Shown: piece after piece, positions 45,303 to 54,286 of the stretch
Layout: the number at the start of each line of letters is the position of its first letter
How positions within the stretch are numbered: position 1 is the first letter of the stretch
Assembly (NCBI RefSeq): GCF_030272615.1
Contig: NC_081415.1
Coordinates: forward strand, 606,718,831-606,782,830
Origin: Cryptomeria japonica
Lineage: Eukaryota > Streptophyta > Pinopsida > Cupressales > Cupressaceae
Direction of reading: 5' to 3'
DNA: 64,000 nt
Made by a program: the position numbers and the translations under genes
The notes under the pieces: generated by a model
The model's database searches: none
What the model was told of the DNA's origin: nothing
The model's input: the letters and a program-made list of their open reading frames with translations, nothing else

Positions 45303-45429
45303 TTTTGGACCAATCCATCGTCGATCCGGGTGTCGCTTATTTCCAACACCAACACAGCCTTTAGAGGCAGTCACCTTTCAAGCACTTGAGGACTCTGCTC
45401 AAGGTCCAATTCTTGTTCATACGAAGTTC

Positions 45430-45600
45430 ATAACTCTGGGACCCCGGAACCCCCAGGTCCCCAATTCATCGCAAGTTCACAACTCCAGAAGTCCGGAACC
45501 CCCAGGTTTCAAAGTTCGCTACTCCGGAGGTCAGGAACCCCCAGGTTCCGAGGTGCTTAAGTCTAAAACCCCGAAACGTCGAGGTTCTGAAGTCTCTGCT
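45430..45600 (+). repeat. Palindrome units in the Gypsy-2 leader
   Basis: Four diverged copies of the LTR palindrome occur between the TRIM and gag (words CCCCGGAACCCCCAGGTCCC, GTCCGGAACCCCCAGGTTTC, CAGGAACCCCCAGGTTCC and CCGAAACGTCGAGGTTCT). The array type thus extends beyond the LTR into the transcribed leader. Confidence 0.7.
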
Positions 45601-45868
45601 CAACAGGTCCACTACTTGCTCATGACTTGTTGTAGCTCTGGATTTCATGCCCAAAATTCATACAAGGGCGTCTTCTAGAGGTAGTTTCCAGTTCGTAGAG
45701 CTCTCATCTTCAGGCACTAGAAGGTGGAGAGGTAGACCTTCATTATCACCAGTTAGGGAAGTCGGGGTTGTAAACACTCCATCTCCCAGGTCTCACTCTA
45801 CCCCTCTATTTTCAAGACCATTATTGTCAAGGGCTCTCACCACTCATATCAATAGACCATTGTTACGC

Positions 45869-46936
45869 ATGGCAAGAAACCAGGTTTTTGTTACCTTAAA
45901 TGGGGGGAGTCCCCTTATTTTGACTCGATGGAATGTCATACCAGTGGCTGCGTTGAAGAGTATACCATACTTCACTAGTGAAACAGCTACTATGTCCATT
46001 GAGCACATTCAAGACATTGCAAACATCTGCTTCGTCCATAATATCACTCAGGATGATGTTGTTGTCAAATTCTTAACCACATCTTTGAAAGGCAAAGCTT
46101 TGCAGTGGTATAGAGGGTTGTCGTCTAGCTCTATTCACAATTGGTATGAACTGGGGAAGAGGTTGTGCAACAATTTCGAAGACAAAAGTGATCACCTATC
46201 ACTTGTGGAGCAGTTGACTACGATCAAGAGGGCACCCCACGTGTTCATGGGAGATTTCAATTTCAGATTCCATAAGACATGGAATAGAATTCCTGCTCTA
46301 GTGAAGCCATCTCCAAATCATGCTGCCTTGTATTATCTTAGAGCTCTCAACAGCGATATAGCTCTCATGGTACAATCAATGGGTGGAGTCTCTTTACCGA
46401 GTGCATATGACATAGCCATAAGGGCAGAAAATTGTTTGATTCAGGCTGGGAAGATAGCTCCAAGGCCTCCAATGCATCTCTTCCCAGAAGCTCCTACTCA
46501 ACAACCCACCTTAGCTCCTATCCCCATGGCTTCCGCAGGTCAACCATCCACGCCCTCTACATCCTCAAATGAGCTCCATGAGGTCAAGGCTCTATTGCAA
46601 AATTTTAGCAATGAGTTGGTGACACTAAAGTGGCAACAAGCCCAGCATAGCAGACCTTATCAAACACAAAATCAAAACTATCAACAGAATAGGCCACCCT
46701 TTCAAGGGCAAAACCAATGGAGCAACACCAGGCCTTTGAATAGTGTGAACCCCACAGCTGCAAGCAGCTCAAAAGCGATAGTTCCAATGCAAAATAACCT
46801 CAACCAAGAGCAGGATTGGTGTCAACCATGCAATCAGCCACACAACCAAGGTGCATGCCAAAATGGAGGGTTTATCCAGACCTTAGTGGTGCAGGATGAG
46901 CCCACCACTTCTGGCCAGCAATATGACCCAAATTAG
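45869..46936 (+). CDS. gag: Gypsy-2 gag
   Basis: The frame is open from 45647; I prefer ATG 45869 (MARNQVFVTLNGGSPLILTR) because what lies upstream is Ser/Arg-rich leader-like sequence. The capsid-type domain is clear: HIQDIANICFVHNITQDDVV, FLTTSLKGKALQWYRGL, WYELGKRLCNNFED and LTTIKRAPHVFMGDFNFRF. A Pro/Gln-rich linker follows, and the end has a Cys-His cluster WCQPCNQPHNQGACQNGG, a short knuckle. The frame ends with TAG at 46934 but stays readable in the same frame to 47191, so the original gag-pol junction is broken here. Confidence 0.8.
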   Translation: MARNQVFVTLNGGSPLILTRWNVIPVAALKSIPYFTSETATMSIEHIQDIANICFVHNITQDDVVVKFLTTSLKGKALQWYRGLSSSSIHNWYELGKRLCNNFEDKSDHLSLVEQLTTIKRAPHVFMGDFNFRFHKTWNRIPALVKPSPNHAALYYLRALNSDIALMVQSMGGVSLPSAYDIAIRAENCLIQAGKIAPRPPMHLFPEAPTQQPTLAPIPMASAGQPSTPSTSSNELHEVKALLQNFSNELVTLKWQQAQHSRPYQTQNQNYQQNRPPFQGQNQWSNTRPLNSVNPTAASSSKAIVPMQNNLNQEQDWCQPCNQPHNQGACQNGGFIQTLVVQDEPTTSGQQYDPN

Positions 46937-47316
46937 CCTAGTGTTAGCACTCAGGCTTACTTGCAAGGGGATTCTATCTTTGTCAATTGGCAGGAGGCAA
47001 AATTTTGTGGTTTGAACCAAACAAATGGTGAGTCTATGCTACAATATACAAGGTCAAAGAAGAGAGCCATGGAGTTTGCCTCACCTTCAAGATCAGCCCA
47101 AGCTCCAACACCCAATGTAGCCACCCATGATACAAGCCTGAATACCTTGCAAGGGAGCAAGAGGCCCAAGTCGTCCAAAGAGCAAAAGTAGACCTTGTAG
47201 CCTCAAAGGGGCCTCTAAAGTCAGCTGGTGTTCCTTTCAACATAGTTGATCAGATGAAGAAGGCCAACCTCAACGTCACTATGTGGGAGGCCCTTTGAAT
47301 CCCATCTCAAAGGGAT
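46937..47316 (+). pseudogene. Gypsy-2 gag-protease linker
   Basis: The gag frame continues after the TAG (QGDSIFVNWQEAKFCGLNQ) to 47191 and then shifts to the protease frame. There is no domain I recognise. Confidence 0.5.
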
Positions 47317-47982
47317 TTGCTTAAAGAGGCACTGAAGGACGTCAATCAGTCAAGTGATAAGGCAGCAGTCAACAGAAAGGCAGTCTCCACCAGTTTGGTG
47401 CAACCCAAGAAGGAAGAGGATTCAAGCAAGGTCAGCAAGCCTCCCCCTTTCTATCTCTCCTTAATCATAGGAGATAACTTGGTTCACAACTGCATGATAG
47501 ATTCAAGAGCTAGTAGCTCAGTCATGCCTAAGAAGGTGGCTGATCTTCTTGGCACAGAATACGAACCTGTGACCAAAGGGGTGGTCCAATTAGATGGCAC
47601 TTCTATTAAGACAGTAGGGGTGGTAAAAAATTTGAAGTTAACCTTGCATGCATGCCCTGGTTGCATTGTCTTGCAAGACATATCAATCATCGACCTCCCT
47701 GCCTTCTTTTCTATCTCCCTGTCTAGAGACTTCACCGCCAAGATAGGAGGGTACATGTCTTCCGATTGGTCCCACATGCTATTTCGAACAAGGTATGGTA
47801 CCAAGGTCACCATAAGGGCAGAGCCCATTGCCCAAAACCACATTGAGCCCTACACCCCCAGGCCTATAAACATGAATTGCACTTTGCATGAAGAGGGGGA
47901 GGAGTGTACTATCCGTGAGCCAGCCACTCTTTTGCAAGAGGTTCCTGATTGCTTACGAGATGAATGGGTCGATGCTTTTTAG
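47317..47982 (+). pseudogene. pol: Gypsy-2 protease
   Basis: The active-site word reads CMIDSRASSSVMPKKVADLL near 47497, with Arg in place of the Gly of DSGA, so activity is doubtful. It is followed by VVQLDGTSIKTVGVVKNLKL and VLQDISIIDLPAFFSISLSR, normal for a Tat-type retropepsin. The frame ends with TAG at 47980 and continues in the same frame into the RNase H block. Confidence 0.78.
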
Positions 47983-48099
47983 TTTGATCCATTAGCTGAG
48001 ACTGAAGAGACTGGGCTTGGCACTTATTCTATCCATGAAGAGGATACTCCTATCCCTAACCTCATCAAGACACAAGGAGACTTAGAGGGGTTATGGAGC

Positions 48100-48951
48100 A
48101 TGTTTTTTGACGGTTCAAGAAACATGAACGGTGCAGGTGTCGGTGTGATGCTTGTTTCTCCCGAGCAGAAGAAATATTTCTTCTCTTTTAGGCTTCAATT
48201 TGGTTGCACCAACAATGTCGGTGAGTATGAAGCTTATTTCAAAGGTCTCCAACTTGCACAAAGCAGAAAGATCAAATCTTTGCACATATTTGGAGATAGT
48301 GAGTTGGTTGTTAACCACATCCGAGCCCAAAGTGTAGCAAAAAACTACCAACTCAAATCATACAAACACAGGGTTTGGGATTTGATTGAAGGATTCGAGG
48401 CCTTCAATATCCAGAGCATTCCTAGAATTCAAAACAAGCATGCTGATAGGCTTGCAGCGGTTGGTGCTCAATTCGACATACTAGCGCATGTTGCCAGTGA
48501 GAAGGAGCAACACATTAGGCTTGTTGTCATGCCTGTTGTCCCAGACAATCAGGTAAATTGGCAAGTGTTCGAAAGCGATCAGCAGATCGTCAACTTCTTG
48601 CAAAATAAAGCAGAGTTTTCTGCTAAAAATCAGTCTAAGCTACAAGGCCAATATGGAGATCAAATCATGCAGCTCAACTCGAACAAGTTGCCTAAAGGTC
48701 TAGTTACCTTGGAAGGCATTTTCAACTCGGATGATCAATTGAAGAAGAAGATGAACTTAGCTGCAAAGAGGGGGGATTACAAGCCAGTTGTTGTTGCCGA
48801 AGGTAGGTCTCTAAACTTGGGCAAGGTGTGTTCCTCAACCGAACAAGAGACCTTTGTTGAGATTTGTCAAAAGTATGATGACTTAGTTGCTTGGACCTAT
48901 GAAGACTTGAAGCGTTTTGACCCTAGCTTAGCCCAGCATACTAAGAGCTAA
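48100..48951 (+). CDS. Additional RNase H domain placed before RT (Gypsy-2)
   Basis: A 283-codon open block holds a plant-type RNase H. The acidic residues are all present: Asp in MFFDGSRNMNGAGVGVML, Glu in NNVGEYEAYFKGLQLA, Asp in HIFGDSELVVNHI and Asp in NKHADRLAAVG. In Tat elements that I know, the extra RNase H follows RT and the original RNase H and precedes integrase. Here it stands between protease and RT. The tail (SNKLPKGLVTLEGIFNSDDQ) leads toward the RT. The RNase H attached to RT (49840 on) has lost its first Asp, so this copy may have been the active one. Confidence 0.8.
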   Translation: MFFDGSRNMNGAGVGVMLVSPEQKKYFFSFRLQFGCTNNVGEYEAYFKGLQLAQSRKIKSLHIFGDSELVVNHIRAQSVAKNYQLKSYKHRVWDLIEGFEAFNIQSIPRIQNKHADRLAAVGAQFDILAHVASEKEQHIRLVVMPVVPDNQVNWQVFESDQQIVNFLQNKAEFSAKNQSKLQGQYGDQIMQLNSNKLPKGLVTLEGIFNSDDQLKKKMNLAAKRGDYKPVVVAEGRSLNLGKVCSSTEQETFVEICQKYDDLVAWTYEDLKRFDPSLAQHTKS

Positions 48952-49012
48952 ACCCGGATGCAAAGCCAGTTAGACAAAAGCAAAGGCCAATAAACCCCCA
49001 GATTGAGCCACC

Positions 49013-49640
49013 AATGAGGAAGGAGTTGACCAAGCTCACAGAAGCCAATATCATCTTCCCTATAAAGCACTCCTCCTAGGTGGCCAACCTTGTCCCTGTA
49101 AGGAAGAAGAATGGGGAAATCAGACTATGTGTAGACTTTAGGGATCTCAATAGAGCCTCCCTCAAGGATCACTATCCCCTTCCCTTTATGGAGCAGATTC
49201 TCCAAAAGGTCAGTGGCTTGGAAAGATTTTCATTCTTGGATGGGTATTCAGGCTACAATCAAATCTTGGTCCAAGAATCAGACCAATACAAGACTGCATT
49301 TACTACTAAGTGGGGTACCTATGCTTCTTGTAAAATGCCCTCTGCGCTAACCAATACAAGTGCCACGTTCCAAAGAGCAATGGACATGGCTTTCAAGGGT
49401 GTATTAGCAAAGTTTGTGCTTGTATACCTTGATGACATAATTGTTTATTCGAAGCATGCAGCTGACCATCTTGGTCATCTTGAGCAAGTGTTCATGAAAT
49501 GCACGTAGTATGGTGGTCCTTGAACCCTAGCAAGTGTGTATTTGCTACTAATCAAGGAAGATTGCTAGGACACATCGTATCCAAGGAGGGTTTGACCATT
49601 GATCCAGAACGAGTGGAGGCTATTCTTTCTCTTCCACTCC
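49013..49640 (+). pseudogene. pol: Gypsy-2 reverse transcriptase
   Basis: The main frame 49080-49508 gives VPVRKKNGEIRLCVDFRDLN, YPLPFMEQILQKVSG, FSFLDGYSGYNQI and the catalytic VYLDDIIVYSK, with both Asp present. Upstream ELTKLTEANIIFP precedes a TAG at 49077. Downstream, after a frameshift near 49505, comes NPSKCVFATNQGRLLGHIVS. The usual MPFGLTNAP reads MPSALTNTS. Confidence 0.88.
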
Positions 49641-50473
49641 CCAGTCACAAGAAAGGATTGTAAAGTTTCCTTGGTAGGATCAACTTTGTGAGGAGGTTCA
49701 TTCCTAACCTTGCCACCATGGTAAAACCCCTCACTGCCATGTTGAAGAAAAACTTGGCTTTCATTTGGACCGAGGAGGGGAGGGCCAGTTTCAAAGAGAT
49801 CAAACAAGCAATTGCTCAGGCCCCTACCCTTGTCAATCCTAATTATGAAAGGGATTTTATCCTCTATACCTTCGGAGGAGAATCCAGCATCGCAGCTGCC
49901 CTAACACAGCTAAACAATGATAATTTGGAGCAACCTATTGCTTTCTTTAGTGAGGGGCTAAAGGACTATGAGCTTAAGTATGGTTATGTAGAAAAGAAAG
50001 TCCTCACTGTTGTAAGGGTATTAAAGAAGTTTAGACACATGTTGTCCAACAACGGGATCCAGCTCTTAGTCCCACATGCAAGTGTCAAATATTTCCTTCT
50101 AAACAAGGACATCAGTGAGAAGAGGGTTGGGTGGATAACCAAGGTCATGGAGTATGACATCAACATCAAGATCACCAAGCTTGTAAGAGGCAGGGGCCTA
50201 TGTGAACAGCTTATCTCATCTTCTAAGACTACTTCAAAGATCGCCCTTGTGTTACAAGAGGATCAGCCAACTGGCAACAACACTCAATTCAGTTGGGTAA
50301 GTGACATGACCACCTTCTTAATGGAAGGAAGATACCCCCAAGGTCTGGACAGGACCAAAAGAAGGCATTTCAGGTTGCAGTCCATTCCCTATATCTTAGT
50401 GAATGGCACACTCTTTTTCGAAAAGACTAATGGATTCTTTACTAAGATGTATCGAGCAAAACCATGTCAATAG
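49641..50473 (+). pseudogene. pol: Gypsy-2 RT tail and original RNase H
   Basis: It continues with SFLGRINFVRRFIPNLATMV and FIWTEEGRASFKEIKQAI. The RNase H start reads FILYTFGGESSIAAALTQ: the Asp normally following LYT is Phe, a loss also typical of Tat elements that carry a second RNase H. The frame continues to 50473 without integrase motifs and then breaks. Confidence 0.8.
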
Positions 50474-50479
50474 ATTGTT

Positions 50480-51540
50480 AAGAGGAATTTCATGATGGCT
50501 CTTCGGGGGGCCACTTCTCTGCAAGGACTATGACTATCAAAATAATGAGGGCTAGTTATTACTAGTTGTCCTTATTCAATGACTCACATAGATGGGTTAA
50601 GAATTGCAAGAAATGTGCTCTCTTCTCTGGGAAGCAAAGACTAGCTGCCCTACCTCTTCACCCCATCCAAGCAAAACAACCGTTTGCCCAATGGGGTTTA
50701 GACTTCATTGGCATGATAAATCCACCTTCTAGTGTTGGCCATAAGTGGATCTTGGCCGCAACAGATTACTTCACTAGGTGGATAGAGGCAGTTTCATTAA
50801 GGGATGCCACTGAGGCCTCAATGTTGGAATTCCTTGATGGAATTGTGACAAGATTTAGTATCCCCTCCACCATCATATCAGACAATGCCAAGGCATTTGT
50901 TGGAACCCAAATCAGTTCTTGAGCAGTTGAGCATGGTATATACTTGAAGACATCATCCAACTATTACCCTGAGGGTAATGGCTTAGCTGAATCTTCCAAC
51001 AAGAACCTCATTAGGATAATTAAAAGGACGATTGAAGACAATCAGAGGGCATGGCATACTAAGTTGAGGACAGCCTTATGGGCTAACAGGATCACACCCA
51101 AAAGGGCGATTGGTAACTCCCCTTTCATGCTAGTATATGGGAAGGAAGCAAGACTCCCAACTTCCCTAGAGTTACCCTCTCTTGAACTAACACATCAGCT
51201 AGAATTAACAGAGAATGCCATGACAGTAAGGCTAGCTGAGCTGATGGAGCTGGACGAGATTAGAAGTCAGGCTATGCATACACTTGAGACTCATCAAGAG
51301 CAGGTCAAGAAGGTTTTTGACAAAAGGGCTACTAATAGAGTCTTCAAAGAGGGAGATCTAGTTCTCAAGTGGAATGCAAACAGAGCCAAAGCTGGGCGAC
51401 ACTCCAAATTGGATGCTATCTGGAGTGGTTCATATGTCATCACTAGTTGCAAGGAGGTCAATGCATTTCATCTCTCCGAACTTGATGGCGAAGTTCTTCC
51501 AATCCCAATGAATGGGATTCATCTCAAGCCTTGCTTCTGA
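50480..51540 (+). pseudogene. pol: Gypsy-2 integrase
   Basis: The zinc region (HRWVKNCKKCALF) is split by a frameshift near 50500-50565. The core gives all three acids: Asp in WGLDFIGMINPP, Asp in IISDNAKAFVG and Glu in YPEGNGLAESSNKN, separated by a TGA at about 50920. The C-terminal part (FMLVYGKEARLPTSLELPSL, KEGDLVLKWNANRAKAGRHS, YHLSELDG-like AFHLSELDGEVLPIPMNG) runs to the TGA at 51538. There is no chromodomain. Confidence 0.88.
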
Positions 51541-51764
51541 AGAGGGTGTTGATGACTATGTAAATATTAGACTAGAAGTTGTTTTGCTTTCATAAGTGCT
51601 TGTGCACCTGCTGCATTCTCCTTAAGAGGGTGTGCGCTCTAGTTTTCCTCCAAGTGACGGCGCACACATGCTTTGGGTCTTTCAATGACTGAGTGCCCAA
51701 TGGATGCTCAAGGCTTCTGGACTTCATGCTGAGCGGGCAAACATCCCGCAGAAATCGCCAAAAA
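51541..51764 (+). other. Gypsy-2 3' untranslated region
   Basis: This is non-coding sequence between pol and the 3' LTR. It ends with CGCCAAAAA, a poor polypurine tract. Confidence 0.55.
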
Positions 51765-52242
51765 AGTTATCATTTTATGACACCCTTGGTCCATCAGTAA
51801 GAACCAATCAGAGATACGATGCATGGACCAGCGCTGCTCTAGTTGATCAAGGAGAAAGAAGAAGAATCATGAAGTGTGAGGTGTTGCCGTGTCCAGAGTA
51901 AGTTCCTCCCTTGGCCTTTTCTTCCTCCCCCGGAACTCTGGAACCCTTAGTTTCTGAAGTTCCTTCTCTTTGCCTTCTCTTGTTTTCCTTCTCCAGAACT
52001 AGGGAACCCCGAGGTTCCGGAGTTCCCTCTTCGTTTTCTTCCCTTCCCTAGAACTCCGAAACCCCGAGGTTCCGAAGTTCCTTCCCTTCGCTGCCTCTCC
52101 TTTCTTTTCCCAAAACTCTAGAAACACGAGTTTTCGAAGTTCCTCTCTTTCTTTCCCATTCTCTTCTGTTCCCCAGAACCCCGAGGTTCCCAAGTTCCTT
52201 TGCTAAGTCCCACCTTTTCCTTTCCTCCTTCTCAGTTCCCCG
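51765..52242 (+). repeat. 3' LTR of Gypsy-2, truncated
   Basis: It matches the first part of the 5' LTR: TTATCATTTTATGACACCC, the ATGGACCAGCGCTGC word, and five palindrome units near 51930, 51992, 52047, 52110 and 52172. It stops at 52242 where TGTTGGGACC begins. The first base of the TG end has mutated. Confidence 0.85.
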
Positions 52243-54285
52243 TGTTGGGACCTATAAAATTTTGAGTTTTTGAGAGGACCTTTTTCATGATTTTTGCATC
52301 TGCACTTCCATCTTGGCGTGTTAGCAGCCCTCAGAAGATTTTAAACAAATGCATTTGGCAGGTATAAAACTGATTTCTCCTTGCCCGTGGTATGGCGTGG
52401 CTATTAAAACCTTCAGGCAAATTCATTTGGCAAGTGTATCGCCAAATCCCCTACGTGGCAGATGGAAGGTAAAAAGAAAATCCAAGCAAATACAATCGGC
52501 CTGTGTAAGGCATTTCTACTTGGGAGCCAAATTGGGTTACAAAAGAAACAAACTTTCAAAGGAAAGCATTTATCCCACATTGGCAGTGCAGAGGGAGTTT
52601 TAATATTTAAAAGCAAAGCCGCATGTATCCTTAGTGTCAAAGCTTACGGGATTTCGACAAGGAGCGGCTCAGCGTCGGTGGGTTCCCCACATGTGCGCGC
52701 ATCTCAAGGCATCCAAATTTTGTGCAACCTGGCGAGAAGAAACTAAAGGTCGAGCAAGTCTAGCAAATCGGACGCAGATCGCAGAGATCCAATGGCTGTC
52801 GCTATGTCACGATAAAAAGATGCTCGCCAGATATCATCACGACTTGGCGACTGGTGAGGTGGCGGTCCAGTGGGAGGTCAAGTGGCGCCAAGGTGGACTC
52901 TGAGCAAATCACAAGGTGCCACGTGGTGACACGCGGCAAAGCAGGGGGCATGTCACTCAAAATGACTTATCGAACAGGCCTTGGCCACGATGGATCTCTA
53001 AAGGGTTTCGCCAAAGGCTCAGTTCCATCAACATAGAGCACATCGAAGAAATCAAAGTTGGTCCTGCCGATAAAAAAGGGTATCGATGAAACTGTCGATT
53101 CGATGAGACATTTGAACGGCTCACGGAGCGAGGAGGTTTGGCCGAAAGACTGATGCCGAACAAACCAAATTCAAACGATGGGTCCGGTGGCGCTGAGGTG
53201 GTGGATGAGGCCGTGCTCAAGTGGATCAGAAGGCAAACCGAAGAATGACACGTGGCACGGATGGACGAAGAGGTAAAGGCCGAGCAAGTTGAGAAGATCT
53301 GATGGCTGGGCGAAGAGATCTAACGACGGTCGCCATACCGTGATAGAAAGATGCCTGACGAATACTCACCGCGACTTGGCGACAAAGCACGTGCGCAAAA
53401 GGTGAGCGGCTCAAGTGTTAAACATCGAGCAGGTTGAAGGCAAATCAATGGTCGTCGCTATACCGCAAGATGAAGGTGCTCGTTGGTTATCCCCCGCGAC
53501 ATAGCGACTGGCGAGGTGGCAGTTGAGGTGGTCGTCCAGGTGGGCTCAGTGCAAATCAGGAAGTGGCACGTGGCGGGCCTGCTAGAAGAAAGAGTAGCCC
53601 AGGCGAATTAACGGGTGGCCAATTCAAGGAAGATCTGATGGTCGGACGGATGATCCGATGGTGGTCGCTATGTCGTGATGGAAAGTAGCTCGATGGCTAA
53701 TCGACGCGACTTGGCGACCAAGTGGTGGGACCCGACAAGAGAGCAATTTAGAAAAGAGGACAAGGCAGCGACAAGGAAGAGACAAGGAAGTGGTGGGTCC
53801 AGTCGTGCTCAGGTGGCAGGACAGGTGGAGTCCAGAGGGACTCATGAGCCAATCCAGAGGTGACATCTGCCAGAGATCTGCGTGGGAAATTCAAAGTTTA
53901 AAAATATAGTTTCAGACTATAATGAAAAGGCAGGGATTTAAATAACTGACCTGCATGCCTGAGAGATTAATTCACTGGTGTGTTAGGTTTTGCCCCAATA
54001 TATAAGTATTATATATCATTGGAAAGCTTTCGATCCAAGGAATCCATTTCTGCAGTCAAGTGTAACCCACGGCAAATATTTTTGGGGCAGTTGCCTCGGG
54101 ATCTAGGAATATATTTTTCAATCAGAAAGTGATGATTTTCTGTAGGCTGAGTGTGTGGGCAGTTAATGCTGAAAGATTGGGCAGTTGCAAGGGTCATCAA
54201 TGAGATCCGAAGTTCTTCTCTCTTCCTTCTTATTCTAAGGTCTTGTCATTTTGTAAAGGTTCCAGATGTTTTGTGAGCAAGGCTG
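52243..54285 (+). repeat. LTR-like block (probable truncated LTR)
   Basis: It starts TGTTGGGACCTATAAAATTTTG inside the Gypsy-2 LTR. It has a GC-rich middle with four diverged repeats, then a TATA-like CAATATATAAG near 53997, so it looks like an LTR on the plus strand. A right end with CA and a target duplication is not visible, and the next sequence is a gag on the other strand, so it is probably broken there. The 60-94-codon frames in it do not match any family I know. Confidence 0.45.
52752..53735 (+). repeat. Four diverged repeats of about 200 bp with GTCGC dyads
   Basis: Each unit contains GAGCAAGTT-like, GATCTGATGG-like, GTCGCTATGTCRYGAT, then about 25 bases, then CGCGACTTGGCGAC, then GAGGTGGC. 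The two GTCGC words face each other; in the third unit (near 53455-53510) GTCGCTAT and ATAGCGAC pair perfectly. Units begin near 52752, 53280, 53428 and 53628. Words such as CACGTGGC recur between them. Confidence 0.7.
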
Positions 54286-54286
54286 C

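Larger units (their letters stand above)
44822..45354 (-). mobile_element. TRIM with tRNA-like LTRs, three LTRs in tandem
   Basis: Three 135-bp LTRs (44822-44956, 45021-45155, 45220-45354) alternate with two 64-bp interiors (44957-45020, 45156-45219), flanked by a perfect 5-bp target duplication CAGCC (44817-44821, 45355-45359). On the minus strand each LTR runs TGTTGGTG...CTCAACA, and each interior begins TGGTATCAGAGC (initiator-Met primer site) and ends in a G-rich purine tract. That is the layout of a TRIM, in an LTR-in-LTR-in-LTR tandem. There is no coding capacity. Each LTR contains a 73-nt tRNA-like segment (separate entries). It lies in the Gypsy-2 leader, between primer site and gag. 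Confidence 0.9.
42941..52242 (+). mobile_element. Gypsy-2, Tat-like Ty3/gypsy element
   Basis: A plus-strand element has a complete 1806-bp 5' LTR, a primer site, a long leader with a nested TRIM, gag, protease, an RNase H, RT, a second RNase H remnant, integrase and the first 478 bp of the 3' LTR, which is then cut at 52243 by another LTR-like sequence. The integrase words (WGLDFIGMINPPSS, ATDYFTRWIEAV) and the primer type point to the Tat group. At least four frameshifts and several stops disable it. Confidence 0.88.

Noticed and set aside
44822-45354. tRNA-derived SINE cluster
   Set aside because: The 5-bp target duplication lies at LTR edges, a primer site and purine tract bound each 64-bp interior, and there is no A-rich tail, so TRIM fits better.
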